Assembly: GCA_029582155.1 (NCBI GenBank)
Contig: CM055897.1
Location: 9,972,482 to 10,036,481, forward strand
DNA: 64,000 bases
Direction: 5' to 3'
Origin: Panopea generosa
Lineage: Eukaryota; Mollusca; Bivalvia; Adapedonta; Hiatellidae
The position numbers and the translations under genes are program-made. Shown here one piece after another: positions 54,001 to 57,646 of this stretch (its first letter is position 1; each line of letters begins with the position of its first letter). The notes under the pieces were generated by a model. That model made no database searches. It was given only the letters and a program-made list of their open reading frames with translations, and was not told where the DNA came from.

Positions 54001-55894
54001 ACTTTCTTTAATATTGTTATAATTAAATGATACAACCAGAGGTACGTTTGTCACAAACAGAATTGAAAACCACTCACACACCAAAGACATGGTGATAGTA
54101 TATAACGTAAGCGCTTTGTTTACAGCTATGATGAGAAACAATTAAATTGATATATCAAGGGATTTTATAATCATAATAAGTTATTTTCAGAAGTATGTTC
54201 TTATAAATAGCAGTGTACGCGTAACACAAAGTAACAAACACAGGCACGTTTCATATTGGCCATGCTTTTAATATTGGCTCAGATCAGTCTCGAATGGCCC
54301 AGACCACGTTAAATACCGTGATTATCACCTTTAACCACAATGTTATATGTAATACACTAGCGTTAATTAGTAATATAACGTGATTATCACCTTTAACCAC
54401 AATGTTATATGTAATACACTAGCGTTAATTAGTAATATAACGTGATTGTCACCTTTAATCACAATATTACATGTAATACACTAGCGTTAATTAGTAATAT
54501 AACGTGATTATCACCCTTAACCACAATGTAACATGTAATACACTAACGTTAATTAGTAATATAACGTGATTATCACCCTTAACCACAATGTTACATGTAA
54601 TACACAAGCGTTAATTAGTACTATAACGTGATTATCACCCTTAACGACAATGTCACATGTAATACACTAGTGTGTATTACTAATATAACATGCTTATTTA
54701 AAAGAGTTCATATAGACAGATATTTTGAAATACCCAATACCCTAATGGCACGCCAATATGACTGGCTCGTGATTAAGGCCGAAGAGGTTAATGAGTAGAA
54801 AATATTTTTTTTTTCTTAAAATATAAGAATCCCTTGGCAAAGTTAATACAATATAATTAATGAGTAAATATAATTGACTACCTTGAGGACAACCAGCCAT
54901 GGTTCCATAAATGCTATAACCTCCCCGAGGCCAAGTATTCGTCATCTGTAATGGATGCCCGCCGTCCTTGTAACAGAAATTTAACTGGAACGCAGATCCT
55001 CCGTACGGACCGATAATATCTATATCGATAGGTTGTTGGTGTTCCCTACTCAGTGAAACAGTTGACGTGGTGCCATCTGCTCTTTTAGTAAACATTGTTA
55101 TGTTTAAGGGGCCCGTTGACTGATATTTTAGATAGGCGTGTGTCCACCCATAGGCCTGTGGCTCGGGACATCCTTCCATCGACATTGGCATTGCGTATGG
55201 ACCAACGGGCCACTTACTGGATTGCAATTCTGTCAAAAAATACATTTTACTTATTAACAGTAGCATGTTGAATGCGTATATTGTTTTCGAGTTACACTAC
55301 AATTTTTTGGTTTCATATTAAATTATTGTTACAGTACAGTGTATATTTCTATCAATTAATCGTGCTTTAGAAAATGAATTTAATTACATTTTAAAAATTC
55401 AAATAAATGTTTTGATAAATATCCAGTGTAGCAAATTATCACATTTAACATTAAAACTACTTATATAATATTTCGTTCAGAAACGTTTTGTTTTGTGTCC
55501 AGATATGTTGTATTGTACAATTCTAAACAAAAGATGTTTTTACCAGTTCACTATTTGCTTTTGAAAAATTGGCAATATGCATAGTTTAAATGTAACACAA
55601 GTACTACCAAGTTGGGACAATGCAACCATAAAAAGGTAACCAAAGGCTCAACTATACTTTTCAATAATGTATTCAATCATCATATAAAATACTGGCTTCG
55701 AAACAGTTAAGAGACATTATGTATTTAAAAAAAAATGTTTTAATAATTTGTTTAAGCAATACTTTTTCATATTGATAAACATGAGTTACCATATTCACAA
55801 TAGATTCCGGAAAACAATGGCTGACACGAGCAAAAACATATATCTTCTTTCAATGCCAGGGTACCACCGTGCATACACTGTATGTCAGGGCATT
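3609..55894 (-). CDS. Mosaic gene: EGF, ApeC-like, five SRCR, two galactose-binding-like, PAN (21 recognised exons)
   Basis: This entry is the gene model; each exon is listed separately. Twenty-one minus-strand exons with AG acceptors and GT donors add up to about 3,594 coding bases. Domains in order are EGF-like, ApeC-like, SRCR x5, two galactose-binding/discoidin-like regions and PAN. Exon lengths and phases agree across every junction except 49634 to 48727, where a phase 1 donor meets a phase 0 acceptor; a missing exon, an indel or a boundary between two genes could explain that. SRCR, discoidin, ApeC and PAN modules occur in secreted or surface proteins that bind microbial ligands, glycans or matrix, so a recognition or adhesion role is inferred. 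The 5' end and signal peptide were not found. The gene continues to a stop at 3609 with no visible transmembrane helix. Confidence 0.7.
4268..4500. repeat. Minisatellite, 33-bp unit, about 7 copies
   Basis: GCTTTAAG recurs at 4313, 4346, 4379, then after a 6-base deletion at about 4406, 4440 and 4473, a 33-bp period. The unit is roughly CAGCTTTAAGCTC plus TCAGTGGGAACTATCGTTA. The array lies in the last intron of the mosaic gene. Confidence 0.88.
5119..5395 (-). CDS. Exon: discoidin (F5/8C)-like domain 2, last part
   Basis: 277 bases, phase 0 to 1, acceptor aattttttttaag and donor gtacta. It ends [11 protein letters not shown], then C-L-K-V-E-L-L-G-C, the closing strand and Cys of F5/8C domains (ARYVRLYP...CLRVELLGC). 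From first to last Cys the assembled domain is roughly 190 residues, longer than the usual 150 or so, with extra sequence in the middle. Confidence 0.8.
6388..6625. mobile_element. MITE with long terminal inverted repeats
   Basis: Left arm GCGTTTCACAAAATAACTTA then CGATAAAAATCG; the right arm reads as its reverse complement with a few differences (CGAATTTTATCGTAA, TTTTTGTGAAACGC). The arms span about 35 bp and enclose about 165 bp of AT-rich non-coding sequence. Short minus-strand open frames over it are artefacts. It sits in the intron between the last two discoidin exons. Confidence 0.75.
7733..7906 (-). CDS. Exon: discoidin (F5/8C)-like domain 2, second part
   Basis: 174 bases, phase 0-0, acceptor attttttgcag and donor gtaaca. 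It begins [14 protein letters not shown], the IDL...P..V.GI strand that follows (F/W)xQ in discoidin domains, so the junction to the previous exon falls inside that strand. The remainder ([16 protein letters not shown]) is unusual and lengthens the domain. Confidence 0.75.
7907..10080. other. Intron sequence, nothing recognised
   Basis: Left part of the 6.9-kb intron between two discoidin exons. AT-rich, with no supported exon or repeat on either strand; short open frames around 9327-9939 show no domain or splice context. Confidence 0.45.
10086..12640 (+). pseudogene. Decayed LINE reverse-transcriptase relic
   Basis: Fragments in shifting frames follow the order of a LINE ORF2. A linker (F-W-K-Y-F-K-K near 10410) precedes [12 protein letters not shown] at 10441 and [14 protein letters not shown] near 10710. 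RT motif A follows as [13 protein letters not shown] near 11010 and motif C as C-A-D-D-M-T-I-L near 11305, then thumb-like [14 protein letters not shown] near 11700 and a C-terminal region to about 12150. A 3' tail (TTCTCCAATGGGC...GGCTTGTTAAACAAGG) ends near 12640. Many stops and frameshifts make it inactive. It is opposite in sense to the host gene and lies in an intron. Confidence 0.8.
13430..14135 (+). pseudogene. Second LINE ORF2 relic (linker region)
   Basis: Short matches in several frames: [16 protein letters not shown] near 13710, [14 protein letters not shown] near 13860, N-E-N-R-T near 13915 in another frame, and [11 protein letters not shown] near 14050 ending in TGA. This order (segment after the endonuclease, basic linker, TFDELDG-ISP before the RT) is typical of LINE ORF2. 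No RT core follows, so it is a 3'-truncated or internally deleted copy. Confidence 0.5.
14796..14985 (-). CDS. Exon: discoidin (F5/8C)-like domain 2, first part
   Basis: 190 bases, phase 2 to 0. Contains N-S-E-L-G-M, then [10 protein letters not shown], then T-G-W-C-A-A-F and P-F-I-Q at the donor gtaaaatatc. This is the hallmark opening of F5/8 type C domains (C..LGM..G.I.d.QI.ASS..GWCA...W.Q). The acceptor at aactgtcag was chosen because it alone gives phase 2, matching the upstream exon; its pyrimidine tract is poor. Confidence 0.75.
15756..15954 (-). repeat. SINE family 2, minus-strand copy, truncated head
   Basis: Matches the body of the complete family 2 copy at 34258-34558 in reverse complement: ATTGATTGATAGATTGAATA, GACAATCAGTTAAC..AACCACTTTTTCCT, GGTTAACCGGTACTCGAGCA, GTGAGAGACGAAT-like blocks. 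The tRNA-like head is missing; the family 1 SINE begins directly after it. Confidence 0.78.
15955..16236 (+). repeat. tRNA-derived SINE, family 1, copy 2
   Basis: About 90 percent alike by eye to 1390-1685, with the same start inside the tRNA-like head (CGCATGCGGAAGGTCGTG) and the same end (GCGACGCTAAACAACATACA). It abuts a minus-strand family 2 SINE, giving a head-to-head composite. Confidence 0.85.
16479..16617 (-). CDS. Exon: galactose-binding-like region 1, end
   Basis: 139 bases, phase 1 to 2, acceptor cgaatttttag and a perfect donor gtaagt. Reads [12 protein letters not shown] and Q-W-N-F-L-S-F-G, closing with Y-V-L-T-F-L. Splicing to the next exon adds S-A-V-T-C, giving a closing Cys. 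The sequence is too divergent for a family call by itself. The splice signals and phases are strong. Confidence 0.58.
16700..16800 (+). repeat. tRNA-like SINE head fragment
   Basis: GTGGAGCAAGTGGTCTAGTGACTGAG looks like an A-box region followed by an anticodon-arm-like stretch, but the B box is weak. Probably an old SINE head; it could be a decayed tRNA copy. Confidence 0.3.
17990..20290. repeat. Large degenerate minisatellite, about 44-46 bp unit, about 50 copies
   Basis: For 2.3 kb the sequence cycles through TTTGGTATGTAGTTTAATGA, TGGTAGCGTACATAGTG and TTTGTTC, with spacings of 43 to 46 bases (for example 19467, 19510, 19554). Individual units differ widely, with frequent TTAG for TTGG, TGTA for CGTA and short indels, so the array is old. 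It fills the intron between two galactose-binding-like exons. Open frames here are repeat artefacts. Confidence 0.9.
20607..20714 (-). CDS. Exon: galactose-binding-like region 1, middle
   Basis: 108 bases, phase 1-1, acceptor attatttcag, donor gtgagt. Reads [16 protein letters not shown], which corresponds to the W-(hydrophobic)-x-D-L-x-x-x-Y-x-V-x-x-(V/I) strand of F5/8C and fucolectin-type domains. The sugar-binding residues of any particular lectin could not be assigned. Confidence 0.62.
21864..21929 (-). CDS. Exon: galactose-binding-like region 1, start
   Basis: A 66-base phase 1-1 exon with acceptor actttttatag and donor gtatgg, reading [11 protein letters not shown] and [10 protein letters not shown]. 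The opening Cys followed by a G-S-T...S-S strip resembles the start of fucolectin or discoidin-type galactose-binding domains. On its own it is weak; its phase fit with both neighbours is the main support. Confidence 0.6.
22465..22631 (-). CDS. Exon: SRCR domain 5, second half
   Basis: Reads [36 protein letters not shown]. Acceptor gtttttacag, donor gtacaa, phase 2 to 1. It is the last SRCR before the galactose-binding-like exons. Confidence 0.93.
23128..23410 (-). repeat. SINE family 2, minus-strand, near full length
   Basis: Reverse complement carries a tRNA-like head: A box near TTAGCTCAGTCAGTTACGCG and B box GAGTTCGAATCTCC. The body shared with 34258-34558 follows, ending in TCAATCAATC. 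It lies in the intron inside SRCR domain 5. Confidence 0.85.
25320..25482 (-). CDS. Exon: SRCR domain 5, first half
   Basis: Reads [41 protein letters not shown]. Acceptor ggttgcatag, donor gtttgt, phase 1 to 2. Confidence 0.91.
25483..28152. other. Intron sequence, nothing recognised
   Basis: The 2.7-kb intron between SRCR domains 4 and 5. AT-rich, no supported exon, repeat or transposon found on either strand; a minus open frame at 27226-27411 shows no domain. Confidence 0.45.
28153..28331 (-). CDS. Exon: SRCR domain 4, second half
   Basis: Reads [26 protein letters not shown] (two overlapping blocks), W-G-V-N-N-C, T-A-V-V-C-R-G. Acceptor attcttacag, donor gtatat, phase 2 to 1. A plus-strand open frame over the same bases is a shadow. 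Confidence 0.9.
29025..29290 (+). repeat. SINE family 2, plus-strand, near full length
   Basis: tRNA-like head GGTAAGCTCAGTCAGTAATG and B box GTGAGTTCGACTCCG, then the family 2 body (CACAGTCCCCATGATGATT, TTGCTCACCACTGATCAAAG, TTGAGTACTGGTTAAACTTC, TTTTTAAGCCCTTGATAGG). It sits within 120 bases of the SRCR 4 exon at 29404. Confidence 0.82.
29404..29560 (-). CDS. Exon: SRCR domain 4, first half
   Basis: Reads [34 protein letters not shown]. Acceptor atacttacag. The last codon is split as TA at a gtatgt donor, so the unspliced sequence reads TAG; correct splicing avoids the stop and gives Tyr. EGRVE is replaced by D-G-I-V-Q. Phase 1 to 2. Confidence 0.87.
31326..31445 (+). repeat. SINE family 2, 3'-truncated
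   Basis: tRNA-like head with B box CCAGTTCGAGCCCCG and the start of the family 2 body (GTCTCCATTATGATT, GATTGTCATTT), cut off where the minus-strand family 1 SINE ends. The junction suggests insertion of one SINE into or beside the other. Confidence 0.7.
31446..31742 (-). repeat. SINE family 1, minus-strand, full length with A and B boxes
   Basis: The reverse complement begins GCGGTGGTCTATGGGGTTAG (A box), then GAGTTCGATTTCC (B box), then the family 1 body and CTAAACAACATACGACAAC tail. It shows the intact tRNA-like head missing from copies 1 and 2, and is the most diverged of the three. Confidence 0.82.
32024..32078. repeat. Microsatellite (TA)n
   Basis: About 27 uninterrupted TA units in the long SRCR 3-4 intron. 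Confidence 0.97.
33040..33760. repeat. Tandem repeat, about 165-175 bp unit, about 4 degenerate copies
   Basis: The anchor AACTTTAACC or a close variant occurs at 33202, 33368, 33542 and 33707. Each is followed by CTACGTCAAACAAGGGC or a variant, AAGCAAGAGTTAT-type sequence and TCAAATACATTGAGT. Units are about 75 to 80 percent alike by eye. Similar flanks occur at 32880-32960 and 33815-33900 (GGTATTAAATTCCC and GGATATTAAATCCA). Confidence 0.72.
34168..34257 (-). repeat. SINE family 2, minus-strand fragment with internal deletion
   Basis: Contains GATCAGTTAACCTAACCA and then jumps to the head region (GATTCAAACTCA...TTGATAGTCAGGC), ending where the plus-strand copy starts. Together they form an inverted pair. 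Confidence 0.65.
34258..34560 (+). repeat. SINE family 2, best full-length copy
   Basis: tRNA-like head CCGATTAGCTCAGTCGGTAG (A box) and GTGAGTTTGAATCCC (B box), closing the head with CAGCCACAG. The body includes TTCTCACCGCAGATTCAAG, GTGTGCTCGCGTATTGGTTA and GTGGTTAGATTAACTGATCG, and a TCAATCAATCAATCAA tail. It is the reference copy for six others in the window. The plus-strand open frame across it is an artefact. Confidence 0.88.
35212..35400 (-). repeat. Dispersed repeat C, minus-strand copy
   Basis: The reverse complement matches 48000-48180: CATCGTATGACG/CTTCGTATGATG, AACGTCACAAA, ATATATTCGAG, AAAACA(T/C)CGA(G/A)CGATGA, ATCGGAAGTGAT, ACTAGGTTAA. No coding capacity was seen; it may belong to a non-autonomous transposon. 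Confidence 0.65.
36076..36350. repeat. Dispersed repeat A, copy 2 (short)
   Basis: Shares ATTCACTGACC..GTATTGC, GATATCTATTTAAA, TAATATATTAAAA and GGGCTACGCGCCTA with the copy at 2287, and the end segment TATCATAATACACTCC with its right end; the middle is deleted. Confidence 0.62.
36666..36765 (-). repeat. tRNA-like SINE head (minus strand)
   Basis: Reverse complement: CCGTGACTGAGTGGTATGAG (A-box region) and GTAGGTTCGAGTCCTGC (B box) about 50 bases apart, with a long variable stretch reminiscent of Ser or Leu tRNA. It is most likely the head of a SINE; a functional tRNA is unlikely because acceptor-stem pairing is not evident. Confidence 0.45.
38641..38725 (-). repeat. tRNA-like SINE head (minus strand)
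   Basis: Reverse complement has GGTCACAGGTTCAAGTCCC as a B box and GTCAGCAGTCTGGCTATCTC upstream. A related remnant (TGGGACTTGAAATCTTTCGC) is at about 38106-38150. Confidence 0.4.
39010..39087. repeat. Microsatellite (CA)n with CACG tail
   Basis: About 25 CA units followed by CACG-containing imperfect repeats. The overlapping Cys/Val-rich open frames are artefacts of this tract. Confidence 0.96.
39915..40090 (-). CDS. Exon: SRCR domain 3, second half
   Basis: Reads [38 protein letters not shown]. Acceptor tactttcag-type (tgtttcag), donor gtaaag, phase 2 to 1. The domain carries six cysteines in total. The next exon is more than 10 kb downstream. Confidence 0.93.
41528..41720 (+). repeat. 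SINE family 2, diverged plus-strand copy
   Basis: Keeps GAGTAACCTAGTCGGTAGGG (A-box region), GTGATGATAGATATACGACA, TCGTCTCTCATTGTTAATTC and TTTAGTACTGGTT; the B box and tail are eroded. It ends about 200 bases from the SRCR 3 exon. Confidence 0.7.
41932..42088 (-). CDS. Exon: SRCR domain 3, first half
   Basis: Reads [37 protein letters not shown]. The closest of the five to a textbook SRCR N-terminal half. Acceptor catgtttccag, donor gtactt, phase 1 to 2. Confidence 0.93.
43665..43850. repeat. Dispersed repeat B, copy 1
   Basis: Aligns in the same direction with 49190-49365: ACAATTCATAGCAA, AACGCTTA, GTAA.GTCAGCGTGC/ATCAACGTGC, GGCTTTTTCAACATTGCT or GGTTTTCCCAGCATTGCT, and AGCTTGTTCTGTGCT or AGCTTGGTCTGTACT. 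Non-coding. Confidence 0.65.
44113..44276 (-). CDS. Exon: SRCR domain 2, second half
   Basis: Reads [36 protein letters not shown]. Acceptor gcacattgtag, donor gtaagc, phase 2 in and phase 1 out. The usual W-G-x-H/N-C segment is replaced by an acidic D-Y-D-D-E-Q-G-G stretch, a local divergence within an otherwise normal fold. Confidence 0.9.
45208..45370 (-). CDS. Exon: SRCR domain 2, first half
   Basis: Reads [41 protein letters not shown]. Phase 1 in, phase 2 out, acceptor tgtatcatag, donor gtgagt. The strongly conserved VRLRGG, EGRVE and VVC...LGLP blocks make SRCR membership secure. Confidence 0.92.
45955..46430. repeat. Dispersed repeat A, copy 3
   Basis: Continuous counterpart of 2287-2900 without the MITE-like insert: TATACTCACTGACCCCGTAT, GGATATCTATTTA, AAAGAGTCCTTATGACGT, TTTAAGTGCTATATTGTTAG, CATACGAAACCATAC, GATACTCCCTTTAAG. 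Comparing the two copies delimits the insert in copy 1. Confidence 0.7.
46567..46751 (-). CDS. Exon: SRCR domain 1, second half
   Basis: C-terminal half of SRCR 1: [24 protein letters not shown]. With two cysteines from the first half this makes six, the group A pattern. Acceptor tttggatataag has a weak pyrimidine tract; donor is gtaaaac. A short acidic tail (N-I-D-P-E-G) follows the last Cys before the phase 1 donor, which the other four copies lack. Confidence 0.85.
46985..47375 (+). pseudogene. Tc1-like transposase fragment
   Basis: One frame reads D-R-S-R-S-G-W-P, then [32 protein letters not shown] and a stop. This follows the Tc1 DNA-binding region: the GRPR-like hook, the second helix-turn-helix ending TVRNRLRExGLRxRRPY, and TxRHRxxRxxW. 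The DDE catalytic core is absent, so it is a 5' fragment of a dead element in the intron after SRCR 1. Confidence 0.68.
47790..48190 (+). repeat. Dispersed repeat C, plus-strand copy
   Basis: The right half (48000-48190) is the reverse complement of 35212-35400. The left half (ATGAGTGCGCATTTATAATT, AATTGAGCACGAATGTAAG) also resembles 50560-50690 in direct orientation, so a third, partial copy probably exists there. Confidence 0.62.
48564..48727 (-). CDS. Exon: SRCR domain 1, first half
   Basis: Scavenger-receptor cysteine-rich domain, N-terminal half: [33 protein letters not shown]. Acceptor acaacttgtag, donor gtatag, ending in phase 2 after G-K-P like all five SRCR first halves here. The only open frame begins in phase 0, whereas the other four start in phase 1, so something is missing or shifted just upstream. 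Confidence 0.82.
49190..49365. repeat. Dispersed repeat B, copy 2
   Basis: Direct-orientation counterpart of 43665-43850, located in the intron between the last ApeC-like exon and SRCR 1. Overlapping open frames on both strands are not supported as genes. Confidence 0.62.
49634..49753 (-). CDS. Exon: probable C-terminal part of ApeC-like domain
   Basis: 120 bases, phase 1-1, acceptor ccatctatag, donor gtaaag. It encodes [12 protein letters not shown] and then [12 protein letters not shown]. The last block resembles the aromatic-Cys strand that ends ApeC domains (typically NTxIYxCCR), although only one Cys is present. An alternative acceptor about 12 bases upstream would give the wrong phase. 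The next recognised exon (48727) starts in phase 0, so the downstream junction is unresolved. Confidence 0.5.
50170..50345 (+). repeat. tRNA-derived SINE, family 3
   Basis: GGACGGTAGTGAAGTGGATA (A-box region), then GAGGTTGCGGGTTCGATAT (B box), a short body (CAACACTCGGTATTTGTTTT) and no clear tail. Only one copy is recognised here. Confidence 0.55.
50930..51835 (+). pseudogene. Mariner-like transposase relic
   Basis: Frames read [22 protein letters not shown] near 51040, then [10 protein letters not shown] near 51140. Near 51620 comes [17 protein letters not shown], with E-A-Q and L-H-H-A-F-D-A-W after it. The RRxTVRxVAxxxxIS...MRRVS helix-turn-helix and the DFFLFPxLKxxLxGRxF block that follows the mariner catalytic signature identify the family. 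Several stops and frameshifts; inactive. Confidence 0.75.
52351..52455 (-). CDS. Exon: ApeC-like domain, middle part
   Basis: 105 bases, phase 1-1, acceptor tccacaag and a consensus donor gtaagtac. Joined to the previous exon it completes G-C-P-Q-G-F-E, as expected at the second half of an ApeC domain, and continues with W-N-S-D-G-H-L-P. The family assignment depends on the flanking exons because this piece alone is too short to classify. The exon sits just below a minus-strand LINE relic. Confidence 0.55.
52600..53850 (-). pseudogene. Decayed LINE relic, interrupted by a MITE
   Basis: On the minus strand, in shifting frames, [12 protein letters not shown] near 53720 is followed by V-F-K-K-G-D...N-Y-R-F-I-L-L-L near 53560 (RT motif 1) and R-F-Q-S-W...Y-C-G near 53430. 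Beyond the MITE comes V-F-Y-R-V-W-H-K-G near 53090, the AFDRVWHKG motif A region with its catalytic aspartates lost. The rest down to 52600 is weak but has [10 protein letters not shown] in a thumb-like position. It is old and inactive. Confidence 0.68.
53149..53367. mobile_element. MITE with 20-25 bp inverted termini and TA target duplication
   Basis: Left end CTGAACAGAACAGCTAACC at 53149 and its exact reverse complement ending at 53367, with TA on both outer sides. The 219-bp interior is non-coding. Size, TIRs and TA duplication fit a Tc1/mariner-type non-autonomous element. LINE sequence on both sides shows it inserted into the LINE relic. Confidence 0.85.
54305..54690. repeat. Minisatellite, 62-bp unit, about 6 copies
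   Basis: CGTGATTATCACC recurs at 54317, 54379, 54441 and so on, with AACCACAATGTTA, ATGTAATACACTAGCG and TTAATTAGTAATATAA between. Copies are about 95 percent alike, so it is younger than the other arrays. It lies 200 bases downstream of the first ApeC-like exon. Confidence 0.93.
54882..55229 (-). CDS. Exon: ApeC-like domain, N-terminal part
   Basis: 348 bases, phase 1-1, acceptor ttttttgacag and donor gtagtc. The 116 residues open with W-P-V-G-P-Y-A-M-P and M-E-G-C-P, contain F-Q-L-N-F-C-Y-K, and close with W-P-R-G-G-Y-S-I-Y and A-G-C-P-Q-G. This matches the apextrin C-terminal (ApeC) layout, where WPxGxY...GCP is followed by an FC(M/Y)K segment and a second WPxGxYxI...CPxGF. ApeC proteins of amphioxus have been reported to bind bacterial cell-wall fragments. 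The assignment rests on motif spacing read by eye; a profile search (ApeC, PF16977) would settle it. Confidence 0.6.
55790..55894 (-). CDS. Exon: EGF-like repeat
   Basis: The exon lies between an acceptor ending tttcag and a donor gtaact and is 105 bases, phase 1 to phase 1, the usual class for a shuffled EGF module. The 35 residues hold six cysteines in EGF-like order: [15 protein letters not shown] and G-I-Y-C-E. It is the most upstream exon recognised. The first exon and signal peptide must lie further upstream, possibly beyond the LINE or outside the window. Confidence 0.72.
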
Positions 55895-56680
55895 CTGAAA
55901 TCATGCAATGTAATATTCTTACGCTGTCATACGTTTTGGTTTGTTTTAAATATGTCATACTACCTTATCTTAAACTAATTCGGTGGGAACTAATTTTAGT
56001 GTCAATATATATGATATATTGCGTTTTGTGTGTTAAATTATATATATGTGCATCCTGCAGCATGTGTAGGAGAATAGTATGTGGGGGCTACTGTCACGTG
56101 CAAGTCTCGTTTAATAGCTCGATTGCGATGAAAGCTCAAAACTTATATTAACTGCAAGAGCTAGGTTGAAAACAATAATTGAATAGTTTCAAGTCCCCAA
56201 TGCCGGTTTCGCTATTAACCGTTAAACGGCGGCGACCACAATTCTTTTATCTGTTTATGCCACGTCATGTGTTGACATATGCTTTTTTTTTCAATGTAGA
56301 AAACAAATAAAATAATATGAATCTTGTAATGAGATAGTTTTGTATAATTTGACATATGACATTAAATCGGTAGTGTTAGATTTAAAGTGACACGCAGAGA
56401 ATTTGATTCAATCTAGCTTCATTATATTTGTGGAAATCAAACACCTGCATGATGCATCAAACAAGCAGACAGTTTAATTTACTGTAAGTTTTGAAAGTGA
56501 TATTCTTTAAAATTTGTTCGGATTTGAGTATGCGCTATATTTTAGTAATTGCGACAAAAGTTCAAAGTTATTTAACATCTTGCCTTTAAAGCTTCTCCGT
56601 GTTGTATACATTATACAAGTATCTGTATTAACATCCAAAATGTATCAATAAAACGAGTTGCTTTCAAATGTGCGCCACTC

Positions 56681-57148
56681 GAATCTGCAGTAGACGAATC
56701 AGAACAGTACTCCCGCCGCAACTGTCTCAGAATAAGTGTTATTCCGGCCACCGCTGCTGAAACTACGGACGAGATTGTGCTCGACATTGCCTCAAAGTGC
56801 AACACTCAAATTAATCTCGTTGATAATGATCGTTCCCACAGAGTTAAAAGGAGAAATACTACTACTGCGTCAAAACCAGCAGATATCATTGTAAAATTTG
56901 TTTCATATAGATCACGAGCCAACTTCATCGGTGCAAAATCAAAGCTAAAGAAGAGTGACTTATATAGAAATGTGTTAATAAACGAAGACCTGACCAAAAA
57001 ACGTAGCAACATTTTATATGAATCGAGAAAACTAGTCAGGTAAAATATTTTGAAGCAAGCATTTTCAAGAGACGGTCGCATCTTTGTGAAAGACAAGCAC
57101 AACCAGAAACATCCGATCCACTCACTGGGTGACCTTAAGCAGTTTTGA
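56681..57148 (+). pseudogene. LINE ORF1 (RRM-type RNA-binding protein), one internal stop
   Basis: A single frame runs from about 56681 to TGA at 57148, broken only by TAA at 57041. It reads E-Q-Y-S-R-R-N-C-L-R-I, then V-L-D-I-A, D-R-S-H-R-V, I-V-K-F-V-S-Y-R-S-R, N-E-D-L-T-K, R-S-N-I-L-Y-E-S-R-K and F-S-R-D-G-R-I-F-V-K-D-K. This is the order of the RRM and C-terminal domain of LINE ORF1 proteins, which coat the element RNA. The N-terminus is missing or diverged. It belongs to the same element as the ORF2 pieces downstream. Confidence 0.8.
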
Positions 57149-57646
57149 ATATTATAACATATAAATTATTTGTATTGTACATGTACATTATTACATTTCA
57201 TATGTGATGGTGCATTAAAATAGTATGTTTTTTTCCATATTTAAATAGTCAAACACCTTTCAATAAATATATATGTAACCTTTTTACACATTTTATTGAA
57301 AATTAATTTATTTATCAATAGAATCAGCAGTTATACAACTTTATAACTGGCTGCTATATTCTACTATCAAATTTACTATTTGTTTACAACAGTGTTCATT
57401 CAAATTAACCAGCCATTCTTCAAATATTTACTACGCCTTGAAAAGAGCGTGTATGCATTAGCTGTGTAGAATGTCGAATAAAAAGTTTTATTAACAAGAG
57501 ACGATTGACATCTGACATATTGTTGTTGAAGAAGAGCATTTTTTCTGTTTTCTGTTTTTCAATCGGCAATCGGTATGTTTCACAATTGCACAAGCGGAGT
57601 ATTCGGGAGACTCCCTCTAAAATATAACCATTTGAAAGAGTTGTTT
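57149..57646 (+). other. LINE spacer between ORF1 and ORF2
   Basis: About 500 bases, AT-rich, without an open frame in the element's sense, between the ORF1 stop and the first ATG of the ORF2 leader. Confidence 0.5.

Noticed and set aside
53863..54141. Minus-strand hydrophobic open frame of 92 codons
   Set aside because: AT-rich hydrophobic translation with no domain or splice context, next to a LINE relic.
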